Origin: an uncultured Magnetococcales bacterium
GTDB taxonomy: Bacteria > Pseudomonadota > Magnetococcia > Magnetococcales > Magnetaquicoccaceae
NCBI GenBank assembly: GCA_903913345.1
Contig: CAIWLA010000017.1
Span: 1-5,460 of the forward strand
DNA length: 5,460 nucleotides
Direction of reading: 5' to 3'
Part shown: positions 1 through 5,440 of the stretch, piece by piece
Layout of the letters: every line of letters begins with the position of its first letter
Numbering within the stretch: position 1 is the first letter of the stretch
Program-made: the position numbers and the translations under genes
The notes under the pieces: model-generated
Told to the model about the DNA's origin: nothing
Database searches by the model: none
The model's input: the letters and a program-made list of their open reading frames with translations, nothing else

Positions 1-43
1 ACCCCCACCGGGGGGGATGATCCCCCCCGGACCCCCGCAATCG
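1..43. repeat. GC-rich palindromic intergenic repeat, copy 1 (cut at the left edge)
   Basis: Positions 8-30 form a perfect inverted repeat: an 11-bp arm, CCGGGGGGGAT, its reverse complement, and one central G at 19. The segment matches 4099-4140 almost base for base, including the flanks ACCCCCACC and GCAATCG. It differs by one paired substitution in the stem and one extra C in the C-run at 32-36. The part matching 4082-4098 (the GGGGGCTTTGCCCCC hairpin) would lie left of base 1. In minus-strand transcripts it begins 10 nt after the arnD stop. It could form a very stable RNA hairpin, but the boundary on the far side is not visible, so a T-tract cannot be checked. Confidence 0.85.
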
Positions 44-63
44 TTAAAGAAGATTAAAGAAGA
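44..63. repeat. Tandem 10-bp duplication at the arnD 3' end
   Basis: TTAAAGAAGA occurs twice back to back (44-53 and 54-63) between repeat copy 1 and the arnD coding end. On the minus strand each unit carries a TAA. The first TAA met (56-54) is the arnD stop and the second (46-44) lies in the duplicated unit, 10 nt downstream and so out of frame. It may come from slippage or from insertion of the neighbouring repeat. A regulatory role is not evident. Confidence 0.7.
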
Positions 64-989
64 AGATTCCTGGGCTGGGAGATTGCCTTATCCACCACCT
101 CACCCTGGAGGGCCAATACCCCGGAACGCCCCGGCACCTCACCCCACACCACCGCATGATGGGGCAACTCAACACCCTGCAACGCCCGGTGCAGATCCGC
201 CAACCGACCCACGGCAAACCCTTCAGACTGCCAAACCTGAAGCAATTTTTCCATGACCGGCAACAATTTCATCCCCTCCAACTCGGCATGCAAGGTATAT
301 ACATGGCCATAAGGCCGAGACTCGCGACTGGCGGCCAGCACCCGTTCATGAACCGAATGGGCATCCACCCCCTCCCGTCCAAGCCACTCATCCAGGGTGG
401 GCAACGTGGTGGGCAATTGCGGACAGGCAAACCATCGCCCCCCCATGACAGGCAAAAAGGGATGGGTGCCCCGGGTATCGCTGGCATACGGCAACCCCCA
501 CTCCTCCTCGACAGCCAGGAGGTGGGGGTTGATCTGCCATCCCGCCGCCCCGTGCGTCGTCGGTTTTCCTAGTAGATTATCATGTATTTCCATGGCTTGT
601 TGCAAGACCTGTCGCGTCCAGGACTCCCCCTGTTGGGCGACATGATCCTGCCACGCCACATGGTCATAGCAATGGATGCCGGTTTCGTGACCGGCCCGGA
701 CGGTGCTGCGCAAGACCGCAACCGCTCGCTGCCCAATCATGGGACCGGGCAGCAATACCCCATACAACAAAGTTTTGAGACCATAGTGGCTGACCACCGA
801 GGTGCGACTCACCTTGCTCAAAAAACCCCGCCGAAAGATGCGCCGCAGGGCACGACCCGTATGATCCGGGCCTAGACTCCACAAAAAGGTGGCCTGAACC
901 CGATAGCGGTCAAAAAGCCGCAACAAGGCAGGCACCCCCTCCTGGGTGCCACGAAGGGTATCCACATCCACCTTCAGGGCAATCTGCAT
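54..989 (-). CDS. arnD: ArnD-type 4-deoxy-4-formamido-L-arabinose-phosphoundecaprenol deformylase
   Basis: The 311-aa protein belongs to the NodB/polysaccharide deacetylase family. ArnD removes the formyl group from undecaprenyl-phosphate-Ara4FN, giving the Ara4N lipid that ArnT uses. The N-terminus reads KVDVDTLRGTQEGVP (residues 6-20), close to the ArnD signature IDVDTFRGTREGVP recalled from E. coli, and supplies the metal-binding Asp (D8/D10). The HxxxH metal motif is H106-C-Y-D-H110. AAGW (148-151), SDTRG (170-174) and the late catalytic His in YTLHAELEG (H234) all have ArnD counterparts. It is about 15 residues longer than E. coli ArnD (296 aa), mostly at the C-terminus, which ends NLLL. 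The ATG lies 6 nt after the upstream dehydrogenase stop. The only Shine-Dalgarno-like match is AAGGA at 1007-1003, with a long 13-nt spacer, so translation may depend on coupling. No signal peptide is seen, as expected for a cytoplasmic-face enzyme. Confidence 0.93.
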   Translation of the reverse strand: MQIALKVDVDTLRGTQEGVPALLRLFDRYRVQATFLWSLGPDHTGRALRRIFRRGFLSKVSRTSVVSHYGLKTLLYGVLLPGPMIGQRAVAVLRSTVRAGHETGIHCYDHVAWQDHVAQQGESWTRQVLQQAMEIHDNLLGKPTTHGAAGWQINPHLLAVEEEWGLPYASDTRGTHPFLPVMGGRWFACPQLPTTLPTLDEWLGREGVDAHSVHERVLAASRESRPYGHVYTLHAELEGMKLLPVMEKLLQVWQSEGFAVGRLADLHRALQGVELPHHAVVWGEVPGRSGVLALQGEVVDKAISQPRNLLL

Positions 990-995
990 GAGGAA

Positions 996-2066
996 TCAGG
1001 CGTCCTTCTCTTGATCCAGATCGTCACGATCCAACAGGGCACAGGCACTCTCCACCTCGGTGCGGTAGGTGGCAAAGATGCGGCGCAACGCCGTGGGCAG
1101 ATCGACCTTGGGCTGCCAGCCGAGATCCTGACAGGTGTTCTCAATCCAGGGCACCCGATGGTCAATATCCTGATACCCTTCCCCATAATAACGCGCCGAA
1201 TTGACCTCCATCAGTTTGACCCGCCGCAAACCCGCCCGGTATTCGGGAAATTCGGCGGCAATCTGCAACATCCACTGCGCCAACTCCCGGATGGAGTGGC
1301 CATTGTGCGGATTGCCAATATTATAAATCTTGCCGCTGGCGATGCCGTTCGGATTTTCGATCACCCGCATCAGGGCATCGATCCCATCCTCAATATCGGT
1401 AAAACAACGCCGTTGTGCCCCCCCATCCACCAGTTGAATGGCCTCCCCACGGGCAATATGGCCCAAAAACTGGGTCACAACCCGGGAAGAGCCTTCCTTG
1501 GGGGTGTGCAGACTGTCCAGTCCCGAACCGATCCAGTTGAAGGGACGAATCAGGGTGAAATCCAGCCCCTCCTCCATCCCATAGCCCCAGATCACCCGAT
1601 CCATCAACTGTTTGGCGCAGGAGTAGATCCAGCGTTGCTTGTTGATGGGGCCAAGGACAAAATGGGATTCGTCGGGATGAAAGGCGGCATCCTGACACAT
1701 CCCGTAAACCTCCGAGGTGGAGGGAAAGACCAACCGTTTGTGGTAGCGCACACAATCCCGGATGATCGGCAGATTGCATTCAAAATCCAGCTCAAAGACC
1801 GCCAGAGGATGGCGCACATAAGAGGCTGGCGTGGCAATGGCCACCAGAGGCAGGATGACATCACACTTTTTGACATGATACTGCATCCACTCCCGATTGA
1901 TCGCAATATCCCCTTCAAAAAAGTGAAAGCGGGGATGTTCCATCAAGGCGGTGATATGGTTTGAGTGCATGTCCATCCCGTAGACATGCCAATCGGTCTG
2001 ATCGATAATGCGCTGCGAGAGGTGGTGGCCGATAAAACCGTTGACACCAAAAATTAATACGTTCAA
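996..2066 (-). CDS. arnA: UDP-glucuronate decarboxylase/dehydrogenase (stand-alone ArnA C-terminal domain)
   Basis: This 356-aa short-chain (extended SDR) enzyme matches the C-terminal half of ArnA, which oxidises and decarboxylates UDP-glucuronate to UDP-Ara4O with NAD+. The Rossmann motif GVNGFIG is at residues 7-13. HVKKCDVILPLVAIATPASY, at 64-83, is nearly the ArnA sequence. The catalytic site is intact: FPSTSEVYGM at 114-123 (S118, E119), YSCAK at 148-152 (Y148, K152) and R304 in GYQDIDHR. Adding 315 gives the E. coli ArnA residues I recall (S433, E434, Y463, K467, R619), so no net indel lies between these sites. The chosen start is TTG (2066-2064), because it begins MNVLIFGVNGF and has AGGAGG 8 nt upstream (2080-2075). 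The frame is open further upstream to 2162, but that part overlaps the formyltransferase gene and is unlike ArnA. The gap to the formyltransferase stop is 4 nt. Confidence 0.94.
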   Translation of the reverse strand: MNVLIFGVNGFIGHHLSQRIIDQTDWHVYGMDMHSNHITALMEHPRFHFFEGDIAINREWMQYHVKKCDVILPLVAIATPASYVRHPLAVFELDFECNLPIIRDCVRYHKRLVFPSTSEVYGMCQDAAFHPDESHFVLGPINKQRWIYSCAKQLMDRVIWGYGMEEGLDFTLIRPFNWIGSGLDSLHTPKEGSSRVVTQFLGHIARGEAIQLVDGGAQRRCFTDIEDGIDALMRVIENPNGIASGKIYNIGNPHNGHSIRELAQWMLQIAAEFPEYRAGLRRVKLMEVNSARYYGEGYQDIDHRVPWIENTCQDLGWQPKVDLPTALRRIFATYRTEVESACALLDRDDLDQEKDA

Positions 2067-2070
2067 GAGA

Positions 2071-3036
2071 TCACCCTCCTTTGATGGGTGGAACAGGGAG
2101 TGGTTGCAGATCCGCGTCTCCCCACCATTGACAAAACGCGGCACGATCCAACAAAAGGCCATTCACCGTCAATTGCAACAGTTGCAAGCGTTGACCATCG
2201 AGACAGTCGGCATGGCACCGATCGCCTTCCCAATAGAGGCGTGGCCAGGAGGCGCGTGGAGAACGGGCCGCCTCGCCCCGATAGTGGCTGCGCAACACCT
2301 CGACCCGCACACCACCCACCTCAAAAAAGGCCCCTGGATAGGGCGGGGCCACGGCCCGAATCAAATTGTGAATGGCCCAGGCCGACTGTTGCCAATCAAT
2401 CCGCCCATCTTCCGGGCGGCGGCGACCGAAGGTGCTCCCCTGGCGCAGATCAAGGGGGGTGGCGGTCGCTGTGCCGGCCAATAAATCAGGCAACAGGCGC
2501 AACAACAGACGTTCCCCCGCACAGACGGCCTTCTGGAACACCCCATGGGCCGTATCGTTGGGCAGAATGGCCACCGACTCCTGGCCAAGCAGGGCACCCG
2601 CATCCGGCTTGAGGATCATTTCATGCAGAGAGACGCCGGTCTCCCGCTCCCCGTGCACGACCGCCCAATTGATCGGCACCCGCCCCCGGTATTTGGGCAA
2701 CAGGGAACCATGCAGATTGTAGGCCCCACGCGCGGGAATATCCAGCAACGCCGCACCCAACAAATGCCGATAATAAAAAGAGAAAATAAAATCGGGCTGG
2801 CAGCTTTTCACCCGTTCCACCACCTCCGGGGTGTTGGGATTGTCTGGCAGAATGGTCTCAATCCCCTCCAGGGCGGCCAGTTCGGCCACGCTGTCAAACC
2901 ATTGATTTTCATGGGGGTCATCCGCATGGGTCACCACCAGAGAGACCCGCACCCCCTGCGCCAGCAGCACGGAAAGGGCACGCACCCCCACGCTGTGATA
3001 GGCAAAGACAACCGCTGTGGGCGATGGGGTATTCAT
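2071..3036 (-). CDS. arnA: UDP-Ara4N N-formyltransferase (stand-alone ArnA N-terminal domain)
   Basis: The 321-aa protein matches the N-terminal half of ArnA, which uses N10-formyltetrahydrofolate to formylate UDP-Ara4N in the cytoplasm. The catalytic triad of the Fmt-like fold is N107 and H109 in GAYNLHGSLLPKYRGR (104-119) and D145 in LKPDAG. A shift of 5 gives E. coli ArnA N102, H104 and D140 as I recall them. The C-terminal OB-like domain starts near RRRPEDGRIDW (205-215), followed by IHNLIRAVAPPYPGA, both close to ArnA. E. coli ArnA continues after about residue 300 into a linker and the dehydrogenase; here the protein ends in PPIKGG and TGA. The ATG (3036-3034) overlaps the arnC TGA in an ATGA junction, so translation is probably coupled. 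GGTGGA lies 6 nt upstream (3048-3043). Methionyl-tRNA formyltransferase is a more distant alternative, disfavoured by the motifs and context. Confidence 0.94.
   Translation of the reverse strand: MNTPSPTAVVFAYHSVGVRALSVLLAQGVRVSLVVTHADDPHENQWFDSVAELAALEGIETILPDNPNTPEVVERVKSCQPDFIFSFYYRHLLGAALLDIPARGAYNLHGSLLPKYRGRVPINWAVVHGERETGVSLHEMILKPDAGALLGQESVAILPNDTAHGVFQKAVCAGERLLLRLLPDLLAGTATATPLDLRQGSTFGRRRPEDGRIDWQQSAWAIHNLIRAVAPPYPGAFFEVGGVRVEVLRSHYRGEAARSPRASWPRLYWEGDRCHADCLDGQRLQLLQLTVNGLLLDRAAFCQWWGDADLQPLPVPPIKGG
2075..2080 (-). promoter_or_regulatory. Strong ribosome binding site for the dehydrogenase gene
   Basis: On the minus strand AGGAGG (within AAAGGAGGGTGATC) lies 8 nt before the TTG at 2066. 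It sits inside the last codons of the formyltransferase gene (Lys-Gly-Gly-stop). It is the strongest Shine-Dalgarno match at any gene start in the window and decides the TTG start. It also supports separate translation of the two ArnA halves. Confidence 0.85.
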
Positions 3037-4016
3037 GGGTGATCCACCCCCGGTTTTCCCCTCGATGCGGGCCGCTCCAGGATGGTACGCACCAGATAAC
3101 GGGGACGCTGCTTGGTCTGGTGGTAGATGCGTCCCAGATATTCGCCCATCATGCCCATACCAAAAAGACCGATACCAATCAGGAAAAAGGCAATGGCAAA
3201 CAGGGTGAACACCCCCTCCACCTCCGGGCCGACGACCAATCGGCGAATGGTCAGATAGACGACAAAAAAGAGCGAAGCGATGGCCACCCCGATCCCGGTC
3301 AGGGAAAAAAAGCGCAGCGGAGCCGCCGAAAAACCAGTCATCAGGTCAAAATAGAGCTGAATGAGGGAAAAGAGAGAATATTTGGAACGACCCGCCGCCC
3401 GCTCTTCATGTTCGACAATAATTTCCGTCGTGTTGCCCGCATAGAGATAGGCCAGGGCCGGGATAAAGGTGAAGGATTCCTGGGAAGACAACAGAGGGAT
3501 CACCACATCCCGATGATACCCACGCAACATGCAGCCCTGGTCAGTGATCCGAATGCGGGTGATCTTTTCCCGCAGACGGTTCATCGCCTTGCCCGCCACC
3601 TGCCGCCACAGACGATCCTGCCGCTTGCGACGAATGGTTCCCACATAATCATAGCCTTCATCCATTTTGGCCACCAGATGGGGAATCTCCTCCGGGGGAT
3701 TTTGCAAATCCGCATCCAACGTGATGATATAACGGCCCAGGCAATGACCGAAACCGGCCATGATCGCCGCATGTTGGCCAAAGTTGGTCTTCAGGATGAT
3801 CACCCGCGTCGTCTCTGGACGGGCCTGAAACTGCTGCTGCAACAACCAGGCGGTGCGGTCACGGCTGCCGTCATCGACAAAAATAATCTCGTAGGAACGC
3901 CCCAACGCATCCATGACCAGATACAGCCGCTTGAAAAGCAATGGCAGGACCGATTCCTCGTTGTACACCGGAATGACCACCGAGATTTCTGGATCGGCAA
4001 CAGTCGGTTCGGACAT
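3033..4016 (-). CDS. arnC: ArnC-type undecaprenyl-phosphate 4-deoxy-4-formamido-L-arabinose transferase
   Basis: The 327-aa GT2-family, membrane-anchored glycosyltransferase moves Ara4FN from UDP to undecaprenyl phosphate at the inner face of the cytoplasmic membrane. Visible motifs are SVVIPVYNEE (12-21), FVDDGSRDRT (46-55), NFGQHAAIMAGF (78-89) and TLDADLQNPPEEIP (99-112), which holds the metal-binding DxD (D101, D103). GCMLRGY (161-167) and SKYS (211-214) follow. Two hydrophobic C-terminal segments, about 236-257 and 269-291, are the expected membrane helices. E. coli ArnC is 322 aa. I chose the ATG at 4016 because GGGG lies 5 nt upstream (4025-4022) and MSEPTVADPEISVVIPVYNEE gives a family-like N-terminus. 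The in-frame ATG at 4067 has only CTCCCCCC before it, and the GTG at 4106 is inside the repeat. The stop overlaps the next start (ATGA). Without the neighbours a polyprenyl-phosphate glucose or mannose synthase (GtrB/DPM1-like) would be the alternative. Confidence 0.92.
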   Translation of the reverse strand: MSEPTVADPEISVVIPVYNEESVLPLLFKRLYLVMDALGRSYEIIFVDDGSRDRTAWLLQQQFQARPETTRVIILKTNFGQHAAIMAGFGHCLGRYIITLDADLQNPPEEIPHLVAKMDEGYDYVGTIRRKRQDRLWRQVAGKAMNRLREKITRIRITDQGCMLRGYHRDVVIPLLSSQESFTFIPALAYLYAGNTTEIIVEHEERAAGRSKYSLFSLIQLYFDLMTGFSAAPLRFFSLTGIGVAIASLFFVVYLTIRRLVVGPEVEGVFTLFAIAFFLIGIGLFGMGMMGEYLGRIYHQTKQRPRYLVRTILERPASRGKPGVDHP

Positions 4017-4021
4017 GGTTT

Positions 4022-4025
4022 CCCC
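4022..4025 (-). promoter_or_regulatory. Ribosome binding site that decides the arnC start
   Basis: On the minus strand GGGG lies 5 nt before the ATG at 4016 (GGGGAAACCATG). It is a moderate match, but no other in-frame start upstream has one, so it favours the 327-aa form. Confidence 0.5.
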
Positions 4026-4081
4026 ATTCGGTTTGAGTGAGAAACGGCGGTTGAACTGGGCTGTCATGGGGGGAGTGCGTT

Positions 4082-4140
4082 GGGGGCTTTGCCCCCGAAC
4101 CCCCACCAGGGGGGATGATCCCCCCTGGACCCCGCAATCG
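4082..4140. repeat. GC-rich double-hairpin intergenic repeat, copy 2 (complete)
   Basis: The element has two dyads. The first is GGGGGC-TTT-GCCCCC (4082-4096), a 6-bp stem with a 3-nt loop. The second (4106-4128) is an 11-bp perfect stem, CCAGGGGGGAT with its complement, around one central G (4117). It ends with ACCCCGCAATCG at 4129-4140, only 2 nt from the arnB stop. It fills half of the 126-nt arnB-arnC gap. Read in the minus (transcribed) direction there is no T-run after either stem, so it is not a canonical intrinsic terminator. Transcript processing, partial attenuation, 3'-end protection or a passive mobile repeat are all possible. Confidence 0.88.
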
Positions 4141-4142
4141 TT

Positions 4143-5279
4143 TTATACAGACAACACCTCGCGCATGGCCTGCACCACGGCGTCAATATCCGCATCCGCC
4201 ATGGTGGGATACAAGGGCAGGGAGACCACCGTCTCCCCGATCCGCTCCGCGACCGGAAACTGACCGGGACGAAAACCAAAGGTTTGCGAAAAATAGTGGG
4301 TCAGATGAACGGGACGATAGTTGACCATGACACTGATGCCCAACCCCTGCAACGCCTGCACAAACCGATCCCGCTCCATCCCTTCCACCAACACCGGAAA
4401 GAGGTGATGGGCATGAACGGAACCCGGCGCGGTCGCGGCCAACGGCCGCACCCCCGGCAGATCGGCCATCTGCGCCCGGTACCGGTCGGTCAACTCACGC
4501 CGACGAAGCAGTTTGCGCTCCACACGATCCATCTGCGGCAACAGGATCGCGGCTTCAATGTTGCTCATGTTGTATTTCCAGCCCATGAGGGCCATATCCC
4601 AGTGCTGGTAGCCCTTTTCCGTCCGCTCGGCCCCGGTCTTGGTCATGCCATGATGCCGCAACAATTTCAGTTTTTGGTACAGCTCCGTATCATTGGTGGC
4701 CAGGGCACCCCCTTCGCCACAGGTGATGTTTTTGGTGGCATAAAAACTGAAACAGGCCGTCTGGCCAACGGCCGCCGGACGCAACCCCTGATCATGGCCT
4801 TCAAGACAATGGGCGGCATCCTCGACAATAAACAGCCCATGCCGCTCGGCGATCTCGCGCAGGGCGGTCATATGGCACATCCGCCCATAGAGATGGACCG
4901 GCAGAATGGCCCTGGTGCGCGGGGTGATGGCCGCAACGATCCGCTCCACATCGATATTGCCGGTCTCCGGCTCCACATCCACAAAGACCGGTCGCGCCCC
5001 CGCCTCCAGAATGGCGGTCGATGTGGCGATAAAGGTCATGGGGGTCGTGATCACCTCATCCCCCGGACCAACGCCCAACGCCAACAGCGACAGGTGCATC
5101 GCCCCGGTGCAACTGGTCACCCCCAGGACATGACGACAGCCCAGATAGTCGGCCAATCGTTTCTCGAAACGGTCCACGGTCTCACCCGTGGTCAGGATGG
5201 GATGACGAATGGCCGCTGCAACGGCATCAATCTCCTCCTGACCCAGGTCATGCAGAAAAAAAGGCACCTTGAATGTCAT
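4143..5279 (-). CDS. arnB: DegT/DnrJ/EryC1-family PLP aminotransferase, probable ArnB (UDP-Ara4O to UDP-Ara4N)
   Basis: The 378-aa fold-type I sugar aminotransferase would transaminate UDP-Ara4O with glutamate and PLP. The PLP-binding lysine is K183 in SFYATKNITCGEGG (178-191). VEDAAH (152-157) carries the cofactor Asp154 and His157. The phosphate-binding loop is SCTGAMH (56-62). GWKYN (233-237) and NYRPVH (320-325) match the ArnB positions GYKYN and HFRAAH recalled from E. coli. The rest is more generic DegT-like than the other genes are Arn-like, so the substrate is assigned mainly from context. I chose ATG 5279 because MTFKVPF lines up with E. coli MSEFLPF (379 aa) and GAGAGG lies 12 nt upstream. 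The in-frame ATG at 5291 (MADSMTF, 382 aa) directly abuts that GAGAGG and is the main alternative. A GTG at 5345 would give 400 aa but has no ribosome binding site. The stop TAA precedes repeat copy 2 by 2 nt. Confidence 0.88.
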   Translation of the reverse strand: MTFKVPFFLHDLGQEEIDAVAAAIRHPILTTGETVDRFEKRLADYLGCRHVLGVTSCTGAMHLSLLALGVGPGDEVITTPMTFIATSTAILEAGARPVFVDVEPETGNIDVERIVAAITPRTRAILPVHLYGRMCHMTALREIAERHGLFIVEDAAHCLEGHDQGLRPAAVGQTACFSFYATKNITCGEGGALATNDTELYQKLKLLRHHGMTKTGAERTEKGYQHWDMALMGWKYNMSNIEAAILLPQMDRVERKLLRRRELTDRYRAQMADLPGVRPLAATAPGSVHAHHLFPVLVEGMERDRFVQALQGLGISVMVNYRPVHLTHYFSQTFGFRPGQFPVAERIGETVVSLPLYPTMADADIDAVVQAMREVLSV

Positions 5280-5354
5280 AGAATCAGCCATCCTCTCATC
5301 AGGAACAGGTCGTGGCAACCCCACACTGTCGTTAATCCATCCCACATGGTGGGG

Positions 5355-5383
5355 ATTTTCGTGCCCTTTTCCCCTCTGGTCAA
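5355..5383 (-). promoter_or_regulatory. Putative sigma70-type promoter for the arn cluster
   Basis: On the minus strand TTGACC (5383-5378, 5 of 6 to the -35 consensus) and GAAAAT (5360-5355, 4 of 6 to the -10) are separated by exactly 17 nt. Initiation would fall near 5348, giving a leader of roughly 70 nt before the arnB ATG. It is the only good -35/-10 pair I see in the region upstream of arnB. I saw no PhoP (GTTTA direct repeat) or PmrA (TTAAG-type) box, the regulators known for enterobacterial arn operons. Confidence 0.45.
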
Positions 5384-5395
5384 GGAATTATCGGG

Positions 5396-5405
5396 GGAAC
5401 GTTCC
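5396..5405. promoter_or_regulatory. Perfect 10-bp palindrome upstream of the promoter, possible operator
   Basis: GGAACGTTCC is a perfect palindrome ending 12 bp upstream of the putative -35 box, where an activator site could lie. No regulator family is recognised from it, and a 10-bp palindrome can occur by chance. Confidence 0.25.
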
Positions 5406-5440
5406 ATTCGATGGCACAAACGGGATTTCGCGTCCATTGA

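Noticed and set aside
1011..1964. Long plus-strand open frame (317 codons) opposite the dehydrogenase gene
   Set aside because: It is fully antisense to a gene with intact catalytic motifs, its translation is rich in Pro, His, Gln and Ile without a recognisable domain, and it is what GC-rich codon bias produces on the opposite strand.
2067..2162. Extension of the dehydrogenase to an upstream start at 2162
   Set aside because: The extra 32 residues overlap the formyltransferase gene, do not resemble ArnA, and ignore the AGGAGG-TTG start at 2066 that begins exactly at the Rossmann fold.
3024..4040. Plus-strand open frame (338 codons) antisense to arnC
   Set aside because: Its composition is shadow-like (rich in His, Gln, Arg, Asp) with no motif. 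The minus-strand frame is clearly ArnC with its DxD motif and membrane helices.
4017..4106. Longer arnC starts at GTG 4106 or ATG 4067
   Set aside because: The GTG lies inside the palindromic repeat and the ATG follows a C-run with no ribosome binding site. The ATG at 4016 has a site and a family-like N-terminus.
4082..4140. Classical Rho-independent terminator after arnB
   Set aside because: The stems are strong, but no T-run follows either of them in the direction of transcription.
5292..5345. arnB start at GTG 5345
   Set aside because: It has no Shine-Dalgarno match, lies within a few bases of the predicted transcription start and adds residues not found in ArnB.
5411..5440. Nine-codon plus-strand ORF (MAQTGFRVH) ending just before repeat copy 3
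   Set aside because: It is attractive because the repeat tends to follow stop codons, but there is no ribosome binding site and no other support; chance is enough to explain it.
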